A stretch of 60,009 nt of DNA from Hirudo medicinalis (lineage: Eukaryota > Annelida > Clitellata > Hirudinida > Hirudinidae). Below the pieces are notes generated by a model. That model was not told where the DNA came from. It was given only the letters and a program-made list of their open reading frames with translations, and searched no databases. A program made the position numbers and the translations under genes. The DNA lies in the NCBI GenBank assembly GCA_011800805.1, contig MPNW01000353.1:69089-129097 (forward strand), read 5' to 3'. Below are positions 1-14,220 of the stretch, piece after piece; the first letter of the stretch is position 1, and every line of letters begins with the position of its first letter.

Positions 1-200
1 AAGGACTGCATAACCAAGCAACAAATAATTGTCATTAAGTTTTAATAAAACATGTCCGAAAACTATCAAAAACTCGAAATTGGTAATTTTTTAACTCAAT
101 AAATGTCGAAATTGCACATTTTTAAAGCAAACTATTATTTTATGGTTGCTATTTTTCAAGACTGAAATATTTTTAAATTATATTTTTCATTAATATTTAG

Positions 201-312
201 GAGTAAAATGGATCCTTTCAAGCTTATGGAAGACACCGTTTCCTTCCACTTGGTTACAGTGGAACAAACTAAGGGCATGACTTCAATCGTTGTTACAGCA
301 ATAATAACATAA
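201..312 (+). CDS. possible terminal exon of a gene extending left of the window
   Basis: A T-rich tract ends in TTTAG at 200. An open frame follows that contains an ATG at 208 and stops at TAA 310-312, giving about 34 codons (it begins MDPFKLMEDT). It could be the last exon of an unseen upstream gene or a chance ORF. I recognise no family. The rest of 1-885 shows no gene, only AT-rich sequence and a poly-T run near 790-801. Confidence 0.18.
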
Positions 313-885
313 TTTTTCACGATATTCGCTAAAGCATGCTAATTATTACTTTTATGCACTTCTGTCAAACGGAAACATTATCTTGTAACCGCATGAAAGA
401 AACAGCCTGCAGGAAGTGTTGGACAATTAACTCTAGAATAATCCAACATGAAATAGGCTTTTGATTGGAAACTTACTCCATCAAGAGGGTCCAATTCTAA
501 ATCACTTATCCAGTTTAATAATCTGCACAAATGACAAAAATTGAATAATGCAGTTCAATTTCGGATTCTACTTGGTGGTTAAACAAGATCCAAGAGAATT
601 TTTATGCTCATTCACCAAGAGACAAAAACTTACGAAGTGCTCAATCAAATATGAACCCATTGAAATAATCCAAAAAGCACAACACCTACAATAACCTCCC
701 CCGCCATAAATTAACTCCATGCTGCCTGAGCTGACTTACACGACTCTAAAAACAATTCTAATCTAACTAATATTTCTTTTTAACTCGAGATTTTTTTTTT
801 TTTACAAAATACAGACTCCAAGTCAAAGTAATGATTTTGTAATAGCACAGTTGTCCTTCTGATCAGTCAGTGTTTTTAACAGATT

Positions 886-3800
886 TTACTCCCTATCAAA
901 ACCGTCGTTCTGGGTGGGTTGGCTGATATGATGCCTAAAATGAAAATCATATTAACATATTCAAGTCAATCAAGTCATTAATAAATTAATTATTGTCAAT
1001 CAGTTAGCTAATTATCAATAAAGTCATCTCACCAGGCACACTTTGCAAGGCTTGCCTGCTGTCTCACAAGTCTCTTGTGGTCAGAAAGTGAATGGGTGAT
1101 CCTCTGAATGACTTCAACCTGCCTCGGAAGGAGCAGAATTGGAGGAAGATGTTCAGGCAGAAGAGTCAGACACTTTAAAGCTTCTATCCTGACGACCTGG
1201 TTGGACAAATTCCAAATATAAAATGGAGGTGAAACTTATTTACAGTTACTGATCTTGCAAAATTATACATTGTGATGACAGTTTAATAAAAATTATTTTT
1301 AACCAAACCATCGATTAAAAGTGACTGAATATATTAAGTAATATAATCAGATGTTATGCAGCAGACATAAATCAGACCCACATAATAAAGATTGAAGCAA
1401 TTTTTCTTAAAATGAAATTGCCTTTAATTTCACATTCCTCTCATTTTATAAAATATTTTCAAATTTAATTAAATTGACTCACCATCTTCTCAGGGTACCT
1501 GCTTAAATCCAGGAGTCTGGGTGTAATGTCATCCAGGTACTTTCCAATCTCATCAGGTGAAGAAACAATAAAAGACTGTAGTGCTGATAATGACGGCATC
1601 CATATGTCTGGAGTGTCGTTCTTATCCAATGACCGAATAACGAGCGGAAGGATCTAAAAGGAGCGTGACTCGATGAAAGATTTGAGATATTAATTAAGCA
1701 AATCACAAATTTATTGTTGATGTGCTACATTTAAATGTAACTACAGAAACACTCTTTCAATTAAAATAAGTAATTAAATAAATTAATTTTATTAATTCTA
1801 ATTGGTTGAAAATGATTTAGTTCAGTTCTTGCACAACTGGGACTCACCAGCTTCAGTTCCTGGTGAATAACCTGTTTCGGCACAAACCTGTTCATGTGAG
1901 ACATGGCCTCGAGGAAGTGCTTCTTGAGTTCTGAAAATCAATCAATATTTACATTAATTATGCAAATACATTAATGAATATTAAAATTATTCATGTTTTA
2001 TATTGATGCTAAAATCTTTTTTAGTCCTACCCTTTTTTAGTAAAATTGTTCAAAATGGATATACCATTTACAATAACAATATATGTTAGCAGCCCTTCTT
2101 ATCATTAATATTTGTGTTGTTGAAATAATTCTTTTTTAGTGCAACAATGACAGCAAAACATGATCACAATGATACAAAATCTTACAATTATCTCAGCAAG
2201 AACTCACTCGATATCTGAACTAATAGAAATGAAACTCACCTGGCATGCACAGGTGGAAGGCATCTGTGAGCCTGTAAATGGTCAATGCAAAGAACCTCTG
2301 CTTGTACATCAGGGTGATGTTAGAATTGGATGTCGATGACAGAACCTCATCGAAATCACTGAGGACGTTTCGAAATCCCTCGCTCGAATGCTGGGACAAA
2401 CGAGGTGAGGAAAGCATGTCCACCATCTTAAAATAACATTTGGTTAATTATTCAAACATATCACAATACATCCAGACAGCAAAAATAACAAATAACAAAG
2501 TTATTATAATTAAATATATTTTAACATATCACATTGTGTTTCCCTTGAACCAGGTCATAATTTACAAAAAGCAAAAAATGCCTAAATTGCAAACACTAAG
2601 AATCCTCTCAGCTGATAAAATCCAACTTTGATCAAACCTGATTGGCAAATATCATCTGCTTTCCATGGTTCCTGGCCACCAGAGCCTTGGTCACCCAACC
2701 CCAAAGAAAGCAGCTTTTCTTCAGCAGTTCTACATTTCCTTCACCTTCCTTGGAAAGGATGCTGAGCAATTCATCCTCTGTTCTTTCAATCATATCTTCC
2801 AGGAAGTCACCTTGACATGGCAGTGGTCATTGGCATTACAGTTATGGCAATGATTACAATTATGGTAATGATAATGATGCATTTTAAAATAATACATTTT
2901 CAATGCAGAAGTAACAGTATGCCTATTTAATGAAACAGAAAATTTAAATGTATGGTCATTTCACTGACAAATTGTGAAGACCTTTGTACATGTCAGTTGT
3001 ACATGTCAGGACCTCTAAATGCACAAATACCAACAACATTGAAAATCTGTGACCAAATGCATTGAATTGACTTACACTGCAATGTTTTGTTGATCAGAGC
3101 AGCAAAACATTTTGAAGCCACAAGTGAAGTTTGAAAATCTCTTGCACTCCTTGCAACCTCCGAACACAATCGCATTACTTGCTCAACATCCTTCACCTGT
3201 TCCTGGTTTGCAAACAAATATTTATTAGTGTAACATTGCATGATCATGTGAATTGCTTGCTGGAAGTCTGGTCAATGTGCTTTGATTCATCAATCTCTGC
3301 TTCTTTTTTGAGTACTCGAGTGTAAATTTTATACATAATTTAAGCAACAAAAATTCATTTTGCATCATTATCTGTGAATAATAATCGTCTGCCGAAACAA
3401 TTGACAGCCGATTTATAATTTTTCATTCTTCATTTTGTGCACGTATTAATCACATATCGTAGCATCTACCAACCTGATTCTTGACAACACAAACAGTGGC
3501 CAAAAGGAGATGAAGAACTGTGTTCAAACAAGGCTTGTTTGTGGTGCTCACTTCACCAGCATCCTTCGAAATTGCATTTAAATTGAATGAGTTTTCTAAA
3601 AGCAAAAATGACCACTTTGAAAGCTATTTTAAAACCCCACCTCAGCATGAATTTGCTTCAAATTCTCAAAAAAAATGGACACAATCTCCTCAATAAAAGT
3701 CACAACTGATCTGAAATCAGTAATAATCATTGTCAATTTTAAATCAATTTAATTAAATAAAATAAAATTAACAAAAAGGCTTCTATATTCCACCAAAAGT

Positions 3801-6800
3801 CAAGTAATGATGTTTACTAATCATGTTTTTTTTAAATAATTTTACTAATAAAGTCCACCCTTTCTGTTGCATGTCACATTGTCACCAATGAACATTGAAT
3901 GCAATAAATTATTGCAACTTGTTGAAACAAAGTGTTTCTTGAATATATCCTGGTGGTAATGGCAACGGTCGTAACGTGTCGCGTTCGAAACCCAGCCTGC
4001 ACTGCCGCAAGCACCCTCGGAAGGAGCGCCATATAAATGAACTACATTCACATTTTACATGTGCTTTATGTGTGTTTTACATTGATGTTACAATTGAAGT
4101 GTCAATTAATGAATAATTGTAAAATGAAGAAGTGAATCCACTCATTGATCTCAATTCAATCACCTCCTGAAGTAAAATTAATCAAAACAAATCCAACTAC
4201 TGTGTTGTGTTATTTTAACTCACCCCAAATCACTCTTCTCCACCACAATCCTAATGCACGAAGCGAATTCCTCGACCAATCTTTCAACTCCGTCATCACA
4301 TCCTCCAAGTTCGGTTGAATTTTTAAGAGGAGACTCTCTTGAGATTCCAAACATGGCGTCTCGACAGTCTCGGACGAATCGAGAGGTGAGGAAATCCATC
4401 GTTTCTGACTCGAGATTCGACTTGACCAGGTGAGACAGACCTCCGATGCACGACGAAATGATAAGCATTCCATGACTTCTGCTACCTGGATTGTAAGCAG
4501 GTGGTCGATTGATAAATTGTATTAGTAACAATAATGAAGCTGGGTTCATGAATGGTAATGAAGCAATCTCAAGGATGACTTGATCAGAACGAAGTACTGA
4601 AGAGAATGCTGATGACAGAACCATCAAAAACGTTTTTATTTTTTTATTAAAATATATTTTCGGTGTCTTTGTCACCACAAATCGTGAAAGGTTATGAAAT
4701 CCAAACATTGATGTGATTGTTTTTTTTTAGAACTTTTAAAATAAATGAAAATATACGGGATATATATATATATATATGTATACCTGTTTCAGATATTATT
4801 TTGAACAGTTCCGAACTTGCTCTTGTGAACAATTCCTTGCCAAGTGAGATGTGAGCAACTGACATTACGAGGTGCTCAACCTTGCCAACATCACATTCTG
4901 GTGACTTAAGCTCTGCAAACAATTGCTTGATTTAAATAAAAATAAGAGGTTCTTGTCACAACGTGAATATTAAGTGACATCAACATTAGTTTACAATATT
5001 AAATTATGAACATAGTAGTAATTATGATATGACCAAGGTCAGGTTACACTCCTAGAGCAACACAAGCATCACTGGTTCATTGAATCAAGTCAAAACGTGT
5101 ATTATTAATGATTATAAACAGTCATTTATGAAATATAAAAATTAAATATTGAACTTATAGTTGTTAATAATGTCAGTAATTCACATCAACCAATTTTAAT
5201 GAATCACGCACCGGAAGTCAGTGATGATAATAGTTTTGGAAGGACAAGTTCAACACACAAATCCTTCCTGACCACTGAGAGGCTCTCCAGTGAACCAAGA
5301 ACAGATTTCCTTTGAAAAACGTTTTTGCGGTTCAAACATGCAAAGTTAATCATCAAAAGAGTCATTGGATAAATATCATCCTAATTGTCCAGCTATGAAA
5401 GGGATGTAATTCTTTGGATGTCAGTTACAATAACAATCCTAAGCTCAATCATACAATGTGACTGTCATAAATATTGTTTAATTATTACTACATTAATTTT
5501 AGCAAAGCATTAATTAACTTGATAAAATTCTGAATATTTTTCTCATCAGCAGCTGCCACAACATCCTAACATCCAACCTGACAGCATCTTTTGTAGCCGA
5601 GATTGCAAGTTCTGCCAGGTGTTCGGCGATGCATTTCTTCTCCTCCTCCGAAAAGTAACCGCTCGAGGTGAGTACGACCGACCCCCAGGCAGACAAGGAC
5701 AACAAGTCAGGACTCTGGTTCTTCCCGACGGTGAAGACGATGTCGAGTATTTTCTCCTTCCTCGACATTAAGATGGCTTGCCTGATTTCAGCAATGCACT
5801 TGATGTCGTCGTCGTTTGTGCTGCAGTCTGAAGCCAAAAACTTGTAGAATTAGAAAGCTTTTACTTTGCATTCATGATGAAGGAGGATTAATTTATATTT
5901 AATTAATAATGATAATTAAGGAAACATTTTTAAAGTCTGATTGTCAGAAAAATTATGAATCAATGAAAGAAAATGAAATCATTTCAGCAACAAGAGACCA
6001 CCTTCAAGCTGGGGAATTTTGTTGGAGTCGATGAACATGAGGAGAGACCTCACAATGTGAGTTCTTGGTGTTGCCTGCAGGAAATAATTTGTTGTTCGAC
6101 AGGTTATAAAATACTTTGTTACACATTTATTATCAACTGCTTCAACACAGTCATCATTTTCAAACTAATATCAAAACAAGATTTTTGCAAAATCATCATC
6201 ATCACCATCATCATTCCTACTATCATTAGGGAACCACCTGTTTCTGAATATCAAACTCCTTTATTAGGGCATCCACATTTTTTCCCAAAAGATGTTCGCA
6301 GGACTGATGAGAAGCAAAAGTCACTTGGTGAAGAATTTTGATCGACTGGTGGAAGATCTTGAGACTTGTTTCTTGGAGGTATCTTGAGCAGTCTAAACAT
6401 TCACAATAACGACATCCATTGATACATTAATAATAATATTTATGTTGTAATTATTTCATTTAATCTTAAAGTAATGGTTGCTGAATAAATTAAAGATGAT
6501 AGCAATGTAGATTAGCAATTAATGAAAGAAAAACTTTAATTCCACGTTTCGTAGCAACATCGGAATTAAGACATATAAGGTCATTAAGGCTTTCAATCCC
6601 ATGTCTGACACTAGAGTTTTCCAAATCATCTTAGTCATGCAACGGACTCTAACCAAATAAATAAATTCAATGACTGAGTTCAAATGCATCAAACCTTTGA
6701 AAATGGAGTCCAAAAAGTGGATCAAATTCTGATTTTCTCCTTGTGCTGCTGCCGTTGTTGGCTGACAACAACAACGATGTTATTTAGTATGTATGTTGTG

Positions 6801-9800
6801 CAAGCAAATAATAGTATGTATTTTTGATATGTATGTTGTGCAAGCAAATAATAGTATGTATTTTTGATATGTATGTTGTGCAAGCAAATAATAGTATGTT
6901 ATTTGGTATGTATGTTGTGCAAGCAAATAATAGTATGTATTTTTGATATGTATGTTGTGCAAGCAAATAATAGTATGTTATTTGGTATGTATGTTGTGCA
7001 TGCAAATAATAGTATGTTATTTGAAATAATAAAATAATTTGTATAGCTCTACTGTTCTGAGTGATAACCTATGTCATCATAAACAAATGCTTAATAACTT
7101 CATGTCCTTGTACATCCTTTAAAAATGATATCCGACAAAATATGAAGGACAACAACCACCACAACAACAACCAACCTGTTTCTCATTTCCACCTTCCTTT
7201 GATAAATTCCTCGCCATGGCAACAAGGGCCAACAAGCATTTTGCCTCGACATCCGTTTCAGATGAAAACATCTGAAATTTTAATTATTTATACAAATTAC
7301 TTTTAAATGGCTGTTAATTGGTAAGATACCAGCACTTTGTAGTACAAGCATTCATTACGAAAAAGTTTTGAAAGGGTTCACAAGATGTATTCGTCCATTA
7401 TTCTTATCTTCGCAAATGCTCGACATGTTTCATCAAGGGATAAATAAATCATTTACAAGACAAAATATTTAACCAAATCACAGAACAAAAATGTTACTAA
7501 TATTTTCTTGTAGATATCTTACATAACAACTATTTACAACCTTACTTAGCTGAGTGCTGCTGATAAATCAAAATGCTATTCTAAAGCAATATCAATTGAT
7601 TTATTTGAGTTTTTGTTTTTTAATTATTATTTCCTTATATCAATGATATTCAAGAAACAAATAATGTTTGAGCTCACATCACGTCTTATCATCGACCAAA
7701 TTCTATCCGAGAACTCGGCAATTTTGTCGGAGTCGTACGTTTCACAGCAGGCAGTCTGAATGAGGATGAACAAATTGTTATGTTGCACTATTAAAACTAC
7801 ACCACAGAAACAACTGATGGAAAACTCGATGACAATAATAAGTTGTAATATCGATAACTTAATAAAATATCACCAATTAATTGTAACATTACCAAGATAT
7901 TTCAAGGAATTAAAATGAAAACCTAGCAAAATAAATAAAGCAATCAACAAGCAGGCACCAGGTAGTCGAGCGAGTCCATCTTAGAGGCGACGAGGTCCGA
8001 GGACATCTTCTCGAGGAGAAGTGGAAGCGAAAAGTCCGCAAATTCCGTCGAAGAAGTAAAGCATGTTTTGAGTGCAGTCGAGAGGTCGTCCCTTGTTATC
8101 CTCCATTCGTAGTTCGACCCCTGCACGAGTAGAATATAACCCGTTATAACGTAATGATTCCACTATAATATGAATGTCATAATGGTATTCGTTAATGTAA
8201 GTCAAGGCAGGAATGTTACCATCTTCGTCATCATCATTATCAAGAGGCACTAATAATTCAAGGAACAGTTTGCACTCACCGGTGCAAAGTCAATGGGGAA
8301 ATATTCACTGAGGAGTTCAAACAGGTCTTGAGCCACAGCTCCTGCAATGCACGAACACTTCACAATAACCAAACTTAACTAACCACGTCGTCGTAGGATG
8401 GGGAACTGAGAATATAAACTCAAGAAAAATATTAATCTTACTGCTGACGGTGCATGATTTATAAAAAAATAACAAAAACTGATTTAATGAATTATCCTAA
8501 TGAGGAACAGAATAACAATTAATGGTAAATAATCACCCAAACAGCAAATGATCGCATGCTCAAATAAATATAATAATAATAATAATAATAGTAACAGTGA
8601 TAAATGAAATAAGTAAGATTTCATCATCAATTAACTAATTTGTAGATTGTTTCAACCGACCGAGGGGAACATCGGAGGCGATGGTTGAAATCATGCTGAA
8701 GATGAGGAGCAGGTTTCGAGGGTCCCTTTCACTTTCAACCATTTGAGTGAATCCAATCACAAACTCTCCATTCATCTCTTTCAGTACTTTTGATTTACAA
8801 TTTACAATATTAGAATGCACTCTTTGCAAAAATCCAATTTACAAATGAACAGCAACGTAAACAACAATTAAATATAATGTAATGCAATGTAATAAAGTGG
8901 AAATAAAAATAATGTGTTACATTTTCAAGTTCATAAATCTAACCTTCGAGGTGTACTCTGATGAAGAAATCAAAGACAGAATAAATGAGCGACCTTCCAT
9001 TGTAGTCAAGTGTTTGAACTGTCAGATCCCTGAAGATGGATCGAATTGTTGACTTCATTGCAGAGGAGGATAAGGCTTCAGCCTGAGCCTAGCGATGGTT
9101 AGTTGGCTAATTAATATTATTAATTATAACAATTAATGATCTATAAACCAATTATCAAAATGAAATGAAACTAATGAAAATGAGCCTAGTGAAACAGTAA
9201 TATACTCTTATCAGATCGCAACTCTGAATGCAGATACAAAACCCATAAAAAACCCATAAAAAACCCATAAGATCAACTTAAATTACTTGAGAAGCAATCC
9301 ATGTGAGAATGAAGATGGTGCAAACTTACCAAAGCTGCAAAGCCTTTCAAGCTTGCAGGTGCAATGAGAAAGTTGTCTGTAAACTTTGCACAGAAGAAAT
9401 CCAAGAGAACTTCAACTGGAGATTTAAAAACCATTTAAATGTTTTAACATAAAAAATAAAGGAAAATAAATTTAATTACCTTCATTTTGATTGAAAAATG
9501 AAGCTTTTAATTTGCTGACAACATCGGAGAGTAATTTTGTGGCATTGAGTCTGATATTTCCATCGGGGTCAGTTAACCCAGGTCTGCAATCAAGCTTACA
9601 AATCTAAATTCTATGACAACAATAAATAATCTGAGAATTACTTCTGACATTCTAAGGAATTATTTAAAGCACAAAAATAAAACCTATTTAAGTGCAAAAA
9701 TAAATTAAGCAATACAATTAAATTTTACCCAATGCTTTGAATGAAATCCAAAAACTCAGCATTGGTCGTCTCAAGATCTAAAAAAAATAATATGCATTAT

Positions 9801-10056
9801 ATCATGTAGCAATGATGTTGCAAGTTGAGATTTAAATGCAAATAAATTCACCTCAATGTATTAAATAAGGGCATGTTAAACTTGAGGTAATGGCTGAACA
9901 TAGTTATAGACAACTTTAGATCTCGAATCTAATATCTCAAAAGTTATTTCACAAAGTTTATAATGTTTTACCTGATACTATCAATCTAACATTTTCTTCC
10001 TTTAATCCATTCTCAACACAATTTTTAACGATCGTGCGAAATCCACCCAGAGCCAT
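886..10056 (-). CDS. MMS19: MMS19, cytosolic iron-sulfur assembly HEAT-repeat protein (multi-exon)
   Basis: In the known family, MMS19 is the HEAT-repeat adaptor of the cytosolic Fe-S targeting complex and delivers clusters to DNA repair and replication proteins. The first exon starts at ATG 10056 (MALGGFRTIVKNCVENGLKE) and covers the N-terminal helices. An exon near 8640-8780 reads ESERDPRNLLLIF, matching the conserved EKDPRNLL block. An exon near 7945-8125 has FADFSLPLLLEKMSSDLVAS, matching the FAEFLLPLLIEKV block. An exon near 2240-2330 has MYKQRFFALTIYRLTDAF, matching the RQRFF block. The last HEAT exon near 1033-1200 carries SDHKRLVRQQAS, matching the family C-terminus. Reading through the donor after GCCTG at about 1033 gives an immediate stop. 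Splicing to 934 instead adds a short tail ending at TAA 886-888, and I prefer this. Only signature exons were checked, so most exon edges are not resolved. The gene is intron-rich with small AT-rich introns. Confidence 0.92.
6791..7025. repeat. 40-bp minisatellite in an MMS19 intron
   Basis: Six tandem copies start at 6791, 6831, 6871, 6910, 6950 and 6989. Each begins GTATGTTGTGCAAGC. The unit is 40 bp, with a 39-bp variant in which TATTTTTGATAT is replaced by TTATTTGGTAT. Variant units are interspersed rather than sorted. The array also opens long spurious reading frames on the minus strand. Confidence 0.9.
9238..9272. repeat. short tandem repeat ACCCATAAAAA (about 3 copies)
   Basis: Three near-identical 11-bp units lie in an intron of the MMS19 gene. 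It is a simple tandem repeat with no coding content. Confidence 0.7.
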
Positions 10057-13000
10057 GTTTACTTTTGAAAACGTATGAAAGTATGCAAGTGAAAAACGCT
10101 TTCTGGGCTAGCATAAATTGTACTTTTTTATAATTTTAAGAAAATGCAATTAACAAAATGATATTAAATGTAACAAATATGTTTAAATGTTATTTATTTT
10201 TATTTACACTATCGCGAATGGAGAGTCATTTGTCCATTCGGAAATCTAATAATCAAGATTGTTAAAAACGGACAAAAAACAATGATTGGGGAAATAATAT
10301 GATCTGTAATCTAATGTAACAGAAAAATAGCGAGCGTTTGGAATTACTAAAATTTGTTTTAAAAAGCTACTACGTCCGTGGGACATTATCTCAAATTTGA
10401 GATAGTGTATGAATTTACTGTCAGAAAGTGAGAAATTCCACATTTTGACCTTCGTATCAGAAAAAAATATATTTAACATAAACAGGGTACATGCCGTGCC
10501 CAAGATTGAAAGCGGTGGGCTCTGGTGACGGGTGGCCAGATTGTACTGTATGATCCCTTAATTTCACATGACCTCGGACATGTCTAACCATAACCATTTA
10601 CTACGATTTTTTCCAGCTAAACTTAGAAGCAAAAAATAGGACCGAAATAGGCAGACAATCTAAGACCTTTTAGCAGCTGAAAACAGTTGAAGAAATAGTT
10701 ATTTTTTCAGGGCTATTTATAATTCAATCAGATATAAATAACAGCATCAAGGAAAACAAAAAAATGAAGGCTAATTAAATAATGACGACGCGTCAAACTT
10801 TCTTTGCGGAACTTTCTCGGAAAAAATAAAAAGCACGAATAATTAGAGTAATTATGAGTAAACATATCAGAACAAACCAGGAAGCTTTTGTTGATGTTAT
10901 GAGATGTCACATCACGATAGATTCATGATAAATCAGTGTTATCAGGTGGTAATAATGAATATCAATTATCTGATATAGAATATCTGATCCCACCACAGAC
11001 TTTTAGCGTTAAACTTCTCAGAGGCTTATGAGCCGTCACAAATTTCAGTAATTACCACGAGTAGCGTAAAGTTTTACGTAATAACCACGACACTTCACAA
11101 CGTCTATTTATAAGTATGGAAAAAACGGTTTGTAACTTTAAAATGGGAGCTGACACTACATGCTTTCTCAGTCGAACTAGTTGGATATATCAGCTTGCAC
11201 ATGTAAAAAATGTAAATCTCTTTAAAATATTTGATTTCAATGTTAATATTATTGTCAATATTATTTGTTATTGGAGTCGATTACTTAAAAAATGAAAAAA
11301 AACCAAGCTGATGACTAAAGGTTGGCCAGATAACATTTCAAAATGTAATTTTAAATAAATTATTATTTGAAATTCTTCTACGGATGCAAACAGGGATTCC
11401 AGACTTTTATTATAACCAACCATTCCTATCTTTATCTAGAATGAAGTTTCATGATTTTGCTAATTGGGAAGCAAATTGATAGATAAAAAGACAAATAAAT
11501 GCAATAATAATAATTTAAATTCACATTTATTTAAATTTTTATTATTATTATTATTATTATTAATTATTAATTTATTAAATTATTTAATAATTTATCGTCA
11601 ATGACGATAATTAGTTTTATTGTAGCAAAATGTGAATATTGAGTGATGTCATTAGTCTCGAGATTAAACAAGAGGAAAGTGCAGAAAAATTCTCAGAAAA
11701 TATTGTTTTATTCGTCCCTAGGACAAGTTAATTGCAGAATCGAGGACCAATTAAGTTTCTACGAAAAACAATTGAAAGGGCTTGGTTATCTGAGAGAATA
11801 AAGCTTAAAACAAAATAATTGTTTCAGATATCATTTGCACTAATGTTTGTTGGTTACTGAGCTACCTATTGCCAGTTATTTTCTAATAATATTAATACCA
11901 TAATATTTAAGTTCTCCAAAATTGCAGCATCTCAAATTGATGCCATGGTTGAATTGGATTAGGTAAAAGGAACGGTGTGAAGAGAAATTCAGTTCCTTCC
12001 CTAGGTCTAAGTTCTTTTGAGGTCCCTTTGCACGACATCTGATGGTTTTGTAGTAGAAAATACAGGTTATTGTTAGCAATAACATCGTTGCTATTATTTA
12101 TCATAACTATTTAAGACACTTCTCACAGAGTAGCTTTTAAGAATGTAAGAAACTATTAAGAAATGTAAGAAGTTTGTTTTCTGATATTGTGTTCAACAAA
12201 ATCAAATAAAAAAACATTATACATGTTTTTAAATTTTGTTTTTTGTGCATTTTGCAACAATGCAGGAGCATTGAGTTCAAGCATTTGTTTTTGTTTCTTG
12301 AATTCTTAAACTTTTGATCAACAAAACTTTTAAATTGCATCAGTAATTTCTCAGATATTAAAGTGGATTTCCTAACAAATTATCAGTACTTTTTAAGATG
12401 AATGCATCAAAACGAAGCTTTGCCATCTCAACCACTCCCACTTTGTCTTATTCTGTTGGAGCTTTGAATTTTCTGAAATTGCTGTTGAATGTTGATCCCC
12501 AATCATACGTTGGACACCCATATGTTGATATAAAATAATGGTATAATATAATGAGGTAATTCCCGACAGGTTGACATGTTGCGGTCCAGAAGCAAGCATT
12601 GGACACATAAATTTGCAAAAATTTCAAACTATTAAGTCCAAAAACTAAGCAAAGTAAACAAGCACTTAAAAATTTTTTTTAAAGACACACTTTTGTGATT
12701 CTTGCTATCTGCGCAGCCTTTTAGGTGCTGAAACAAGCGAGGTCTAAATAAAGCGTTTGAACATCTTTCAACAGCTACAGGCTCAAGGACAGCTCCAACG
12801 AGCATTGAAACAGCCAGCGCTATTGTCGACAGCTGTTGCCTTTCAAATCACCAAAATTAGACTCAGCAAGAGTTCAAAAAATCATTTATTGTTTCAGTAT
12901 TCGTACTGATATTCTCCAGATATTTCCTCAAGAAATACCTCGAAGGATCGAAAAATCTGTCAGTTCAGTGAAAGTAGCAGGAATCAATGTTATTTCAAGT

Positions 13001-14220
13001 AGCATCGTGCCCTGCCCTTTAGAATTCATCGAAGCGTGACGCGTAACACCCACTGGCGTTTTAAAGTCTGTCAGTTCGTGTCAGACCAATCCTTCCATTC
13101 AGTATCCATAAGCACGCTTTTGTTCAATTTGACGTTCCATTAAAGCCGTGGGTCATCAAGAAAAGAAATTATGCTCAATGTAATCTTGTGGCTAGCGGTT
13201 TATAAATAAATCACGAACATCCAAAATATTCATTTTATCAGTTAAATATAGCAATTAGGCGAATAGTTGCTGGGCAAGAACCCTTCTCGGAAAATCCGCA
13301 CTTTCGATTCTCAACTGGCTCATGAATACATACACTATCTATAAATAGTCTTGATTTTTTATTCAGCAATTAATGGCCAGGGGGTGACCTACAAAGGTTC
13401 GCAGGTCCTTTGAAAGAGGACGAATCTTCTATCAAGTTTTTGCATAGATTTTTATGGAACTTTTAACGGACGCGGAAGGATGTAACTTTTGCTTTGAGAG
13501 CTTTTTTCGGACTTTTGATGGATGTTTCAAGTCGGTGGATCGAAGATTAATCCTTGTTCTTTGATCTTCACTAGAGATTTGTGAAACCTGACTGAAATCA
13601 AACTGCTGCTTCATGAAAAGTAAACAAAGAAGAAATAATATACGTTTGATTAACAAAATGTTATCATATTTATATTAATTAATTATTATGTTTTTATATT
13701 TAATTTATATTTTTCTTCAATAAAAAAATACTTAAAAAGTTAATTCTCAAGTGTTTAATATTCGAAAACAATCTTCAATACAGCCTGACTTATCAGAGAA
13801 GTGAGACAAAAATAGCTCGATGGGAATTCATTCAGGTAGTTCTCTTGCTAATAAACAGTAACAACAGCGATTACAACTCCAAATCCTGGAAGTGAGCAAA
13901 GCACATGATTATTTGCAATCATCTTGCAAATGTACTTCGTCAAACATGCAGAGTTTTCCGAATAAAATGGGAATATTAATGCATTGACATAATTACTGAC
14001 ATGGTCTGGGTATATATAAAGACACTTCATAGGCTAGGCTCCTTTGTAACTTGCAAGGGTTCAGGTAATTGCAACCATTCGCAAGTCGTTCTCGATTAGT
14101 TTCGCCTTTTAAGAGGCCAAACTCCTCGGTCATACAGTAATTCGACTAATTTCCTATTTCTCGGACGAGTAGTTATTGGTAGATCTCCGAATAAACGCCT
14201 GTACATCATTCGTGGCAATC
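10057..14220. other. intergenic, no recognisable gene
   Basis: This interval separates the divergently transcribed MMS19 (minus) and TNF-ligand (plus) genes, so it holds both promoters. I see AT-rich sequence, a TTA/ATT microsatellite near 11540-11575 and several open frames of 60-85 codons without family resemblance or convincing splice signals. No transposase or reverse-transcriptase motif was recognised here. Confidence 0.6.

Noticed and set aside
4770..4790. (TA)n run considered as a promoter
   Set aside because: It lies inside an MMS19 intron and is a simple dinucleotide repeat.
6780..7005. Two overlapping minus-strand frames of 60-73 codons with repeated HNIHIKNTYYYLLAQ-like units
   Set aside because: They are translations of the 40-bp minisatellite inside an MMS19 intron, not a repeat protein.
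13432..13656. Minus-strand frame with a hydrophobic signal-like N-terminus (LIKRILFLLCLLF)
   Set aside because: It opens with TTG, not ATG. It has no cysteine pattern, no splice partner and no recognised family.
14176..14220. Longer N-terminus for the TNF ligand
   Set aside because: The upstream in-frame codons contain no ATG; the frame opens at TTG. ATG 14221 is the first start.
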